From Chloromonas sp. AAM2 (Eukaryota > Chlorophyta > Chlorophyceae > Chlamydomonadales > Chlamydomonadaceae), in the NCBI GenBank assembly GCA_004335635.1, contig QAXH01005192.1:3826-18778 (forward strand): a DNA stretch of 14,953 bases, in the 5' to 3' direction. The notes under the pieces were generated by a model, which was not told the origin of the DNA, did not search any database, and saw only the letters and a program-made list of their open reading frames with translations. The position numbers and the translations under genes are program-made. This document shows positions 1 to 8,497 of the stretch, piece after piece. Position 1 is the stretch's first letter. Each line of letters opens with the position of its first letter.

Positions 1-417
1 TTAAGACAGCAAGGGTAGGGGCACATGTGGACACCCCTGGAGGTGGCATGCAGGTACAGACAGCAAGGGTAGGGGCACGTGGCAGACACGACGTTGTAGG
101 CCCAATGGGGCGCAGTTGGATCTGTATAGCAGGATCTCAGGTGGTCAGACACATGTCTTGCTTTGTGATAACATAGACCTGGTTACGGGCATGCGGCATG
201 CGCTCATTCCTTTGCTTCTTAACACATGTGTGCTGCTTGGTTACATGATGACGGCATACTTGGCACTCTCCTTGGTGGTGTGCAGTCTGGTGTGCTGATG
301 TACAATCTGGGCCCCGTGTGTGTTGTTGTGCGCCTCTTTTGTGGCAGCAAGAGCGCCACTTGATATCACCAATGCACATGGAGCACGTCCCGTGTGTATT
401 GATTTGTCCATTTGCAG
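1..417. other. Non-coding left edge, probably an intron of the TRAPPC8-like gene
   Basis: I see no supported exon here. The stretch ends in a pyrimidine-rich acceptor (ttgtccatttgcag, last base 417) that opens the first recognisable exon of the TRAPPC8-like gene, so it is most simply the 3' part of an intron whose donor lies before the window. The only internal structure noted is a pair of 21-bp direct repeats near the left end. Open frames crossing it on both strands lack family resemblance and splice support. Confidence 0.55.
4..78. repeat. Pair of 21-bp direct repeats, period 54 bp
   Basis: The 21 bases at 4-24 (agacagcaagggtaggggca plus c) recur exactly at 58-78. The intervening 33 bases are unrelated. 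This may be the end of a longer tandem array cut by the window edge; with two copies only that cannot be told. Confidence 0.75.
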
Positions 418-3400
418 TGGTGATGTGAGTGTAATTCGCGACACCGTCACGTCGGCCCTCAAGCAGCAGAACCGCGATCACGAGGAGTACAACTTCATGG
501 CGGCGGGCGAGTCAGTGGGGGTCATGGTCACGCTGCGTAACCGCCTGGCCGTCAAGCTGAGGGCCACGCAGCTCAGGCTCGTGTGCGAGTTCACGCCTCA
601 GGTGTGTGTTGTTCCCAGGACAGGGCCCGAACCTAACCAGCTCAGCACCTTGAGCAGGTCCATAGGGCAACTAACCAATTAGCCATGACACATGCGTTGG
701 GAAGCGTTCATAGACTTGGGGCACATGGTGCACGTTGTACGTTGAATGCAGTGTTTGTGGTTGGCTGCTGATTTGTGCCTGGTGGTTGCAACAGCTGTGC
801 GCTAGTAGCTGTGCCACTAGCAGAATCGCATCTGTGACTGTGAGTGTTGTTTGGCCGCAGGACGACGATCAGGAGCCTATGGCCCAGCCGCTGCTGCCCA
901 GCCACAGCTGGCAACAGGACCAGCAGCAGGAGGAGGAGGAGCTGGAGGAGCGGGTGCCCACCAGCGGGACTGAGCACCCGTTGGCGGCCAATGGTGCGCA
1001 GCAGGCAGCCTGGCAAAACAGCAAGAACCAATTTGTGAGTGTGCTGCCTGCAGCTCCCTGCATGCTCACAGCCATCCAACCTCCTTACCACCTGCCTAGT
1101 TGCGGCGCAATGTGTGCCCCGTTGCGCACAGACTGTCAGTCCACCAGTATTCTGACGCATGCGCGTGTCTTGCAGTGTCTTGAAGCTCATGCCCTCCATA
1201 CAAGCACGGTTGCATCGCTGCAGTCACCCACGCAGCCACCCAACCCTGTTATCACCTGGCCCACGATGTGTCTTGCTTAGTCATGGCAACACACCTCACA
1301 CCTGCTCCGCTCTGCGCACACGATCGTCTGCAAATATCACTCCATCATCCCGAGGCATGCACCATACAACGTCTTGGTACAAGCTTGTTTCCTCCATCAC
1401 AGCCCTGCCGAACATGTGTGACCACCCTTGTTCACAGCGAGTCAGTGCCTGCCCTGCTGCTGTGCCTATGCTTTCCCGCAGCTTCACCAGCAGGTGTTGC
1501 GGCTCACGCTGCACCCGGGCGAGGCGGTCAGTGAGGTGCTGAGCGTCACGCCGCTGGCAGCCGGGTGGCTGCGCATCACGGGGGTGGCCTGGCTGCTAGA
1601 CGACGCGGTGGAGGGCTTCCAGGCCTTTGAGCCGCGCGGCCGCAAGCGGAAGCAACCCAAGGGGTCGAGGTGAGCCACCCTGAACATGCCAGGAGTTGCA
1701 GGGTCTGCTTTGGCAAGCAGTGGATTGGGTGAGGAGATTGCCTGGTGGTTGAGTGATCCCAGCCAAGCGATTTGGCAAAGGGACCAGCTTGCTGCGTGCC
1801 GTCTCTACATGTTGAGATTCCTCTGTGGTTCCTGAGACCCTGGTGGTTCAATGGTGGGATGACACAGACCCTCTGCCTGAGCAATAGGGTTGTGCCATGG
1901 CGTAGAAAGTAGATCTACGCATAAGTCCACGCATGAAAATCAAAAGTAGGCAATGTCGTGCGTAGAAGGCAAATCTACGCAAGTTTTTCTTTTTAGGTAG
2001 CATGCCAACCGACTTCCCAACTGGCACAACTTGTCACAGGACAATCGGATCTGTGTGCTGCTTGTGTTGGTGGGGCCCTTTGGAACCTTGCCATTAACCC
2101 ATGCTGGAAGAGTGACCTGGAGTGATAGATGGTGTAACAGCAGAACGGCCCATGATTTACGTCTACGTCTATGCTTGTATGGGTAAATCTATGTATTCTA
2201 CATGTAGATATTTTGAAATTTACGGCTGGCGCACAACCCTAGTAAGCAAGCAATGAACCAAACGAATCACCCCAGCTTGTGGACCTCCTGAACTAGTATG
2301 TTCTAGGTTTGTGCAGACCCTCAAGCGCAGCCATTCCCGCCTGCCAACCTCAAACCGCTGCACTGCGGCTCTTTCCTGCAGGCTGAGCCAACAGAAGCAC
2401 TTTGCCCCTTGGCGCCGCCTGCTGCTGCGTGTGGTGCCCGCCATGTGCCGCCTGCAGCTGGTGCAAGAAGCGCTGCCCAGCTCACTGTACACGGGCGAGG
2501 TGCGTGCGACAGCTGCAGGGTGTGGCCTGATCACTCCATCATCGCCATCATCATTATATGGCTTGTCAAGATTTTTGTATACATGAGCTGCGTTGTTCAC
2601 TCATCCCGGTGAGCTCCTGTGAATTTCATGATTCAGCGGTTCTGTTGGCATGCAGGCCAGCTGACAAGCGGCCCTGACGTACGTGCGCTGCCTGCAGATG
2701 CGCAAGGTGGTGCTCCAGGTGCGCAACACAGGCACGCTCGCATGCCGCGGCCTGCACCTGGCCATCAGCCACCCCGAGGTGGCATGCTCAGGCTGCTCCA
2801 CACATGCACATGGGGAGGACCGCAGCACTGGTGTGCCAGGTGAGGGCTGCGTCATGCTCCTTAGCCATGCCATGTGGTAACGCCCGCTGCTGGGTCATTC
2901 ACATCAGTCCATCTTTCTGTGCAGGAATGGCATGGAGCTCGGGTGCGGAAGATGGCCACAAGTGCAGTGCACAGTTCCAATGCCTACGCTCAGTATTGCA
3001 TTCCTTCCTTGCGGCGTCAAAGCCTCTACTGCCGGCGGAAATCTTTACACCAAACGATAGTACCACAGTCACTACACTGTGCATGTCTGTGTTGTACATT
3101 CCTTTCTGTTGCAGGTGACACCAGCACATGCGTGATCCGGCCTCTGCGCCTCCCCGTGAGCCAGCAAGTGCCGGGCCTGAGCGTGTACCGGCCACACCTG
3201 CCCGAGCATGAGCTGCCTGCGGGCGCCACCCAGCACTGGACCCTGTGGCTGCACCCGCGCACACCGGGGGACATGCAGATCAACATGGTCTGGTACTGCG
3301 AGCCGGTGCTGACACCTGTGAGTGTGGCAGGAGCTCGGAACAGATCTGTCAGCAAGCAATGGAAATGGTCAAGATGTGGAATTGAGGCCGAGGCATTATC

Positions 3401-6400
3401 CAGGAAACCTGTCGTGTTGTGTAATTCTGAGGTCAGGATTGCACCTCTGAGCCAAGGCTTCAGCAGGGCACTGGCTGAGCACCACTTGATCGACTGGCAC
3501 ACGAACTGCTGACTGTGTTTCTGTTGCCCTCAGGTCCTGCTCTGTCTGTCACTACCTCTCTGTGCAGGGTATGGCCTCCAGCACATCGGGCGCCTTCCGT
3601 TTCCGTACGCTGCGCGTGTCTCACTCCATCGCAGTCTCCCCTGTGCTGGTGGCGCGCCCCCTGCTCACCCCCTGGCCCACTGACCTGGCTGCTCAGCGGC
3701 TGCGAGTGGACCTGGACGTGCCTCAGGCAAGTGCTACGGCAGCACTGCAGGCCTGGTGAATCATGCACCAGATGGGACACGTTGCCGTCAGCTTCACCCT
3801 GTAGCCATTGAACTGTGTATCAACTCAGCTGTTGTTGCCCCCTTACTAGTTGTTTTTTCCAAAACGTCTGTAGGGTTTTTATGTAACGGATCTGAGGGTA
3901 TTTCTACATTACAGTTTTTTTTTCCGGTTGGACCTGCGGAGTCCTCAAAGTTTCGTGTGTAGAGCATGCAGTCCAGCTAAACACAAATCAGCGATTCCGC
4001 CTGTCGTGTTGCTGTCGCGCGCCGGCCCGGAAACTCGGCCTTAGGAGGAAAAAAGAACCGTTAGCAGCTCCGACAAGCTCATGGAATGGCATCAAGCTCT
4101 TCAAGGGAAGAGTTTCCGTCATGTTTGATGGTCACCAACTCCTCGGCCAAGGTGTCCAATCCCTTCGTGACACCGAGAACAGCAATCCAACAGCATGGCC
4201 AGCCGGCGTTCACAGAACAGACCCAGTCGCACATTCGCCGCACCGTATGTCTTGTTCTCGCCAAGAACACTCCACCAATGTTCGCTCTGCCGCTCCATTC
4301 AAGTTTGTCAGCTCTGTCAGGCACATTCAGCTCTACCAGCACAGGCAGCAGTCACCAGTCCATTCATGCAACAGATATCATTATATGCATGTAGCAGTCA
4401 CCATTCCATGCCACTAGTCCATGCATGCAGCAGTCACCAGTCCATTCATGCAACAGTCACTACTCCATGCAGGCAGCAGTCACCATTCCGTGCATGCAAC
4501 AGTCACCAATCCATGCAGGCAACAGCCACCATTCCGTGCATGCAGCAGTCACCATTCCATGCATGCAGCAGCAGTCATCCCATGCGCGCAGCAACCTCAT
4601 CTTCGTCAACAATCTAGATCGATCCAGCCCCTACTTCTCATCTTCTGCTGCTGCGTGGAAATGGCTGCCGTGTTTGTGCTCCAAGGCAACGGTTGATGTT
4701 TGTGAGGCCAGAGCAGCGGCTATGAGAGTGTCGTTAGCACAGGTGGTGTTTGCACTTGCAGCCATGTGCTTGTGTGTGGTAACTGATAAGGTGCTGCAGG
4801 CACCGATGTTGCCTGGCTAGTGCGCAATAGGTGTACTGGGTGTGTCGGGTGAGGTATTGCAGTCCAGTGTGTGGTGCAACCAATGCTAGTATACTGACCA
4901 GTGCATGCTTGGTGTCGTACTTGCTGCTCGAGGTCGTGCTTGTGAATGTGTTATGCACCTGTAAAAAGTATATTAAGTCACCTTCCACAACCACCCCCCT
5001 CACTGAAAGTACGGCTTTGTCAGGGGTGCTACTTGCATTAAAGACTATAGTTGGAGTGTGAACCGCAGTTGGTGTTGTTCTGATGTTTTTGTGATTGATG
5101 ATGGAGTGCAGGGTGTTGATCCAGTGGTGGTGTGCCAGCTGACGGCCATCACAGGGGGCAGAGTGGGCGGGTGGAGGCTCACCACAGAGCTGGCACGGGC
5201 CAGCGCGCAGCAGACAGCCACAACTTCATCTCCAAGCGATAACACGTTGCTGCCTGGCTTGAGCCTGGCACCTGGTGAGCCCACCTCCCTGCAGCTGATT
5301 CTCCAGCCGCCTGTCACTGCCGTGGCCAGTAGCACACACCCAACAGACCCTTCACCAGCGTGCAATGGCAGCCCGCAAGCGCCAGTAGCCATGCTTGACT
5401 GCAGTGCTGCCCTGCCGGCTGGCCCGCTAGCGCACTGGTACTTAACGGATGACAACGGGAGTGGGTTAGCACGCAACAGAGCGCCCAGTGCACCAACACT
5501 GCAGGCCGCAGGCCCCACATCAATCCCACCTTCATTGCACAGTGACCCTCCAGTTGACATTGCCCTCTTGTGGCGAACCAAGGGTGGCGGCGGGAGTGAT
5601 GCGTCGGGGCGGCTGGGCCTGCTGCTGCTGCCTGACCTGACGGCCTCAGGCCGGCCGCCTGGCCAGCCGGTGCGAAGCCGGTTGCGGCTGCGCAGCCCCA
5701 CGCCCTCCGGTGCGCTCACACACGACTTCCGGTCCGCAGCCATGTGCCTGGTGGACCTGGTGCTGGGCCTGCGCAACTGCACCGGCAGACAAGTGCAGGT
5801 GGACGTGCAGGTGAGGTGCACGAAGGGGCTGAGCGGCAACTGCAGGGATCAACCTTTCTCAGGCATCCTCTTGAGCGCTCCATTAGTGCCATGCTGATGA
5901 CGTCGTGTGACATGGAAGATCTTTTCTTGACCTGATCCGTGGGACTGTGATCGGCTCCCATCAGCAGGTCTCACAGCAGGTCCAGGTTGCAGGGAGTTTG
6001 TCGTCTGTCAGATGAGCTGGTTGTAGTGTACTGCTGGCACACACTGACAGGCCAGGAGCAGAAGGTGCGGCACTGGTTGTACGATCTAAAGTGCAGTGTG
6101 TGCGGCACTGGTTGTACGACCTTGGCCATGCAACATCACATTGCTCAATGTGTCACTGGCTGCTACCAAAGTCAGTGACACTGCTACAAAGTGGTTTGGT
6201 TTGGCATGGTTGCGCTCCAGGCTGGTGATGACGCATCCGTCAGCTCTGCCCAGCACGCCTGGTCTGTGGCCCTGGCACCCGCTGCACTGGGGGCGCAACA
6301 AGGGATAGCGCCCAGGGAGTCGACCCCCGGCAGCAGCAGCATTGCATGCCAGGCAGGGCTGCAGCCGGGAGCCGACTACATGTGGTGTGGCAGGTGAGCG

Positions 6401-6823
6401 TCGGAACATCCAGCCCAGGAAAGCTGGATCAGGGCGCTCTCGCAGCGTATGTTGTGCACACACGGATGGCGAAAGGGAGGGTTCGCAAGTTCTGCAGCAG
6501 TTGCAAGGCTGGGTGTATGGCGTGCAAGCTTGCACTTGATGTGTTTTGTCGTTGGCTGGAATGTTCTAGTGCTGCGTAAGGGTTGCAGACGCGTACATAA
6601 CGTGGTGCTCGCCTGTCCCTGTGCTGTATGTGTGTCCAGGACGCATGTGGGCATCTCCCGGCTTGAGCCTGGTCAGTGCGTGGAGGTGCCTCTGCGTGTG
6701 TCCTTGTTCAAGCCGGGCACCTACGCAGTGTCTGGCTGCAAGCTGACAGTCAGTGCTGAAACAGGTGCACCTAAGGCAGTGTTGACCTGTGAGGCCCTGA
6801 TGGTGCGGTTGGACACGGCGTGA
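418..6823 (+). CDS. TRAPPC8: TRAPPC8/TRS85-like TRAPP III subunit, C-terminal half (5'-partial, ten exons)
   Basis: Exons: 418-601, 861-1034, 1482-1669, 2382-2499, 2698-2839, 3115-3317, 3568-3726, 5112-5810, 6221-6393 and 6640-6823 (TGA 6821-6823). All phases join, giving about 740 residues of a protein usually near 1,300-1,400. TRAPPC8 is the TRAPP III subunit that directs this Rab1/Ypt1 exchange complex to ER-Golgi and autophagy membranes. Recognition rests on recalled family resemblance: AAGESVGVMVTLRNRL followed by LRLVCEFTPQ; the WLRITGVAWLL to GFQAFEP to PKGSRL stretch; LPSSLYTGE joined to a VRNTG...LAISHP strand; LTHDFRSA before a short strand; and LEPGQCVEVPLRVSLFKPGTY near the end. 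These look like the beta-sandwich C-terminal half. Lineage-specific insertions include a Gln/Glu tract in exon 861-1034 and about 100 poorly conserved residues in exon 5112-5810. The intron at 3727 uses a GC donor. The name is fairly sure; minor exon edges are less so. Confidence 0.85.
1885..2241. mobile_element. Probable non-autonomous hAT-type element (MITE), 357 bp, in a TRAPPC8 intron
   Basis: The ends are perfect 11-bp inverted repeats: tagggttgtgc at 1885-1895 and gcacaacccta at 2231-2241. The 8 bases outside are ctgagcaa on the left (1877-1884) and gtaagcaa on the right (2242-2249), 6 of 8 identical, as expected for an aged 8-bp target duplication. Ends starting TAGGG or CAGGG with 8-bp duplications are typical of the hAT superfamily. 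Inside, near the left end, are two 21-base hairpins with the same arms (gcgtaga/tctacgc) at 1900-1920 and 1960-1980, resembling the subterminal repeats to which hAT transposases bind. The interior is more AT-rich than its surroundings and has no transposase frame, so mobility would need an enzyme in trans. A TA-duplicating element with GGGTTGTGC ends is the alternative reading. Confidence 0.68.
3727..5111 (+). other. Long GC-AG intron of the TRAPPC8-like gene (1,385 nt)
   Basis: This is the longest intron in the window. The donor reads cctcag|gcaagt, the strong consensus seen with GC donors, and the acceptor is tgcag at 5107-5111. Splicing here joins two phase-0 exons. It holds a T-rich stretch around 3850-3925, a 23-bp minisatellite at 4349-4591 and an AT-richer segment around 4860-5060. 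The base composition changes along it suggest it grew by insertion, but I found no terminal repeats bounding an element. Confidence 0.7.
4349..4591. repeat. 23-bp minisatellite, ten degenerate units
   Basis: Units approximate cagtcaccattccatgcatg plus cag, 23 bases each: 4349-4371, 4372-4394, a 36-bp compound unit 4395-4430, then 4431-4453, 4454-4476, 4477-4499, 4500-4522, 4523-4545, 4546-4568 and 4569-4591. Most differ at one to four positions; the second is the most diverged. It lies wholly inside the GC-AG intron of the TRAPPC8-like gene. The unit length is not a multiple of three, so the open frames crossing it are products of the repeat rather than coding evidence. Confidence 0.9.
6066..6119. 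repeat. Pair of 19-bp direct repeats, period 35 bp, intronic
   Basis: The 19-mer tgcggcactggttgtacga occurs at 6066-6084 and again at 6101-6119. It sits in the intron between the 5112-5810 and 6221-6393 exons of the TRAPPC8-like gene. It is probably a simple local duplication. Confidence 0.8.
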
Positions 6824-6952
6824 GCGCAATTGCCAGGCCTGCCCAGTCTGACAGTCAGTGCTGAAACAGGTGCACCTAAGGCAGTGTTGACCTGTGAGGC
6901 CCTGATGGTGCGGTTGGACACGGCATGAGCGCAAGTGCCAGGCCTGCCCAGT
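6743..6952. repeat. 105-bp tandem duplication spanning the TRAPPC8 stop codon
   Basis: Copy 1 is 6743-6847 and copy 2 is 6848-6952, directly adjacent and differing at two positions (GCG versus GCA before the stop, and caattg versus caagtg after it). The unit begins on a codon boundary (CTG of KLTVSA) and holds the last 26 sense codons, the TGA and 24 further bases. The period is 35 codons, so copy 2 stays in frame and ends at its own TGA (6926-6928). The single coding difference is synonymous. The first TGA ends the gene, so copy 2 lies in the 3' UTR unless the stop is read through. Confidence 0.92.
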
Positions 6953-7097
6953 CATGCGAGCTACTGGCTCTACTTGTATGCCAGGCGCTGATAGATGCTG
7001 TGGGCAAGTGCTGACTGATTTGAGGACGTAGCTGTGGCAAGAGGAGCTGGACTGAGTCTGTGCAAATGATGGCCGTCAGTGCACATCAGGGAAGCTG

Positions 7098-7102
7098 TTA
7101 CA
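7098..7102 (-). terminator. Candidate TGTAA polyadenylation signal for the lumenal-protein gene
   Basis: The plus-strand bases ttaca read TGTAA on the minus strand. TGTAA is the usual green-algal polyadenylation signal. It is the only one I found on that strand between the stop codon at 8498 and the TRAPPC8 stop, implying a 3' UTR near 1.4 kb. A five-base motif is weak evidence, and a variant signal closer to the stop is quite possible. Confidence 0.25.
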
Positions 7103-8060
7103 GGACGCTGAATGGGATGGGCGACGCGTTGATCTACCCTGAACAAGAAAACAAGGTGAGGAGCACAAAAGTAAGACAGGCAACAAAAGCCGTCTAGTCT
7201 TGCGTTGAAGGCCAGTGGAAGGGAGCCAGGAGACTAGGCTAGCCACGTCTCACGAAAGGCCAACAATGCGCAGGACATACAACACAACGTTTCGGAAATA
7301 GTGCCGGTCACTGCACAGATGGATAGTGCAGATACGTAGATGGCGAAAGGAAGGCGCTTAGAAATGGTGGCTAAATGTAGCTCGTTTAAAGCCATCCAAA
7401 ACCACCTTGGGTGGCTTATTGTGGGCTGGGGAAGTTTTAGATGCTGCCGATGCTGGCTGCGGCAGGCAGCAAATCAAAACCGGATGCAGAGGGCTTGCAT
7501 ATGGAAGTGAAGTTTACCTGTGGCATGCCTCCAAGGCTTGTGACGTGGGTGGCGGTTGCCGTTTGGTTAGGACCGACTGGGCTTTGATGACCATAAGTGA
7601 GGCAGTGTTCAAGCAAACTTTGCAACAATTTGTCCACAGGACTTGACGAGAGCTGTCAATTGAGGCCCTTTCCATGCAATTCTGAGCTGTTTCGGGGTGA
7701 TTTCCAGCATTTCCTATTGTTATGGTCATAGACTTTTGAACCCCACTCCATCGCCCTTCCTGACTGAGGGCGAGCGAGCGCTTAGCAGCCAAACCAAGTT
7801 CGCTTGGAGAAGTTTGATTTTCCTGCCATCTCAGTGTGTGGCCTCCCAGGCCAGCTACTCTGGTCCGTCGGTGCAGCATGGAGCAAATCTGTGTGCTGTA
7901 CACCGCTCACTCCTGCCTAGCACTTCATTCCAATTCGAAAAGGCACATGACCCTAGGAGCTGAGTCAAACCTGAACAGTTCTTTGCGCTCAACAGAGCAT
8001 CGGAACACTCTCATGAAACCGAGCACAATGGCATATCCAGATTTTGCATTTGACCTGTAG

Positions 8061-8105
8061 GTTGGCCGTTAGGTAGGGTGGGTCCCAGTCCCTCCTTCGG
8101 CCAAC
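8061..8105. other. Hairpin-forming inverted repeat in the convergent gap
   Basis: Perfect 8-bp arms gttggccg (8061-8068) and cggccaac (8098-8105) enclose 29 bases that can partly continue the stem (ggtaggg-like against tccctcc-like). Either convergent transcript could contain it. There is no recognisable RNA family. Confidence 0.45.
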
Positions 8106-8356
8106 AGTGAGGTGTGGGTCGGCAAAACTAGCAGTGCCTGCTTCCTGTGCAAACCCGTCTAATCTGCCTGGGCGTGAGAACCCATCAGCCAGACGCACGT
8201 GCTCCCTGCCTGATGAAAAAATTCAATCAAGCAGTGCCTGCAGACTGCGTCCACAAACCTACAGCCAAGCAAGCACCCAACAGACCAATGCACAAGTGAA
8301 CGAGAATCGTGTCTTTCAAGGGCCCAGATTGTTCAACACCCTTTGCAGCATTGACC

Positions 8357-8361
8357 TGTAA
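8357..8361 (+). terminator. Candidate TGTAA polyadenylation signal for the TRAPPC8-like gene
   Basis: This is the only TGTAA I found on the plus strand between the TRAPPC8 stop (6823) and the stop of the opposing gene. It follows ttgacc and precedes atgaaacc. If used, the 3' UTR would be about 1.5 kb, long but not unheard of in green algae. Confidence is low because the motif is short. Confidence 0.3.
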
Positions 8362-8497
8362 TGAAACCTGCGCTCAATGAGAGAATAATATGTCGTGGCC
8401 GAGGGTAGCTGTATTTGCGTGGCTGAGCAGTCGTGCACCCTGCCTGGGTCATTGGAATTGGAGGATGCTCAAGCGATGGGTCTTGCGCTTTCTGTCG

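Larger units (their letters stand above)
6824..8497. other. Intergenic gap between convergent genes, probably 3' UTRs
   Basis: Two genes point into this 1.67-kb gap: the TRAPPC8-like gene from the left and the lumenal-protein gene from the right. I find no frame with family resemblance or plausible splice sites on either strand. Notable content is copy 2 of the 105-bp duplication, a hairpin at 8061-8105, and one TGTAA-type polyadenylation signal on each strand. The TRAPPC8 signal lies far to the right and that of the opposite gene far to the left, so the two transcripts may overlap. Confidence 0.6.

Noticed and set aside
708..1199. Leucine-rich minus-strand frame opposite the Gln/Glu-rich TRAPPC8 exon.
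   Set aside because: It is the antisense shadow of the cag/gag-rich coding run.
2925..2965. Possible extra TRAPPC8 exon after the gtgcag at about 2919-2924.
   Set aside because: No suitable GT donor follows in a usable phase, and the flanking exons already join cleanly.
4079..4342. 87-codon open frame on the minus strand in the long TRAPPC8 intron.
   Set aside because: No recognised family, no splice signals or neighbouring coding sequence, and it lies inside an intron. A decayed transposon fragment cannot be excluded.
4195..4820. Several long plus-strand frames rich in Gln, His and Met repeats.
   Set aside because: They are created by the 23-bp minisatellite being open in all three frames, and they do not join the flanking exons.
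6848..6928. Second copy of the duplicated end as an alternative last exon.
   Set aside because: The only upstream AG (ctgacag) lies inside the repeat itself with no donor feeding it and no good pyrimidine tract; tandem duplication explains it better.
7407..8060. Frames of 60-130 codons on both strands in the convergent gap as possible small genes.
   Set aside because: They overlap one another, have no family resemblance or codon bias like the neighbouring exons, and fit 3' UTR sequence.
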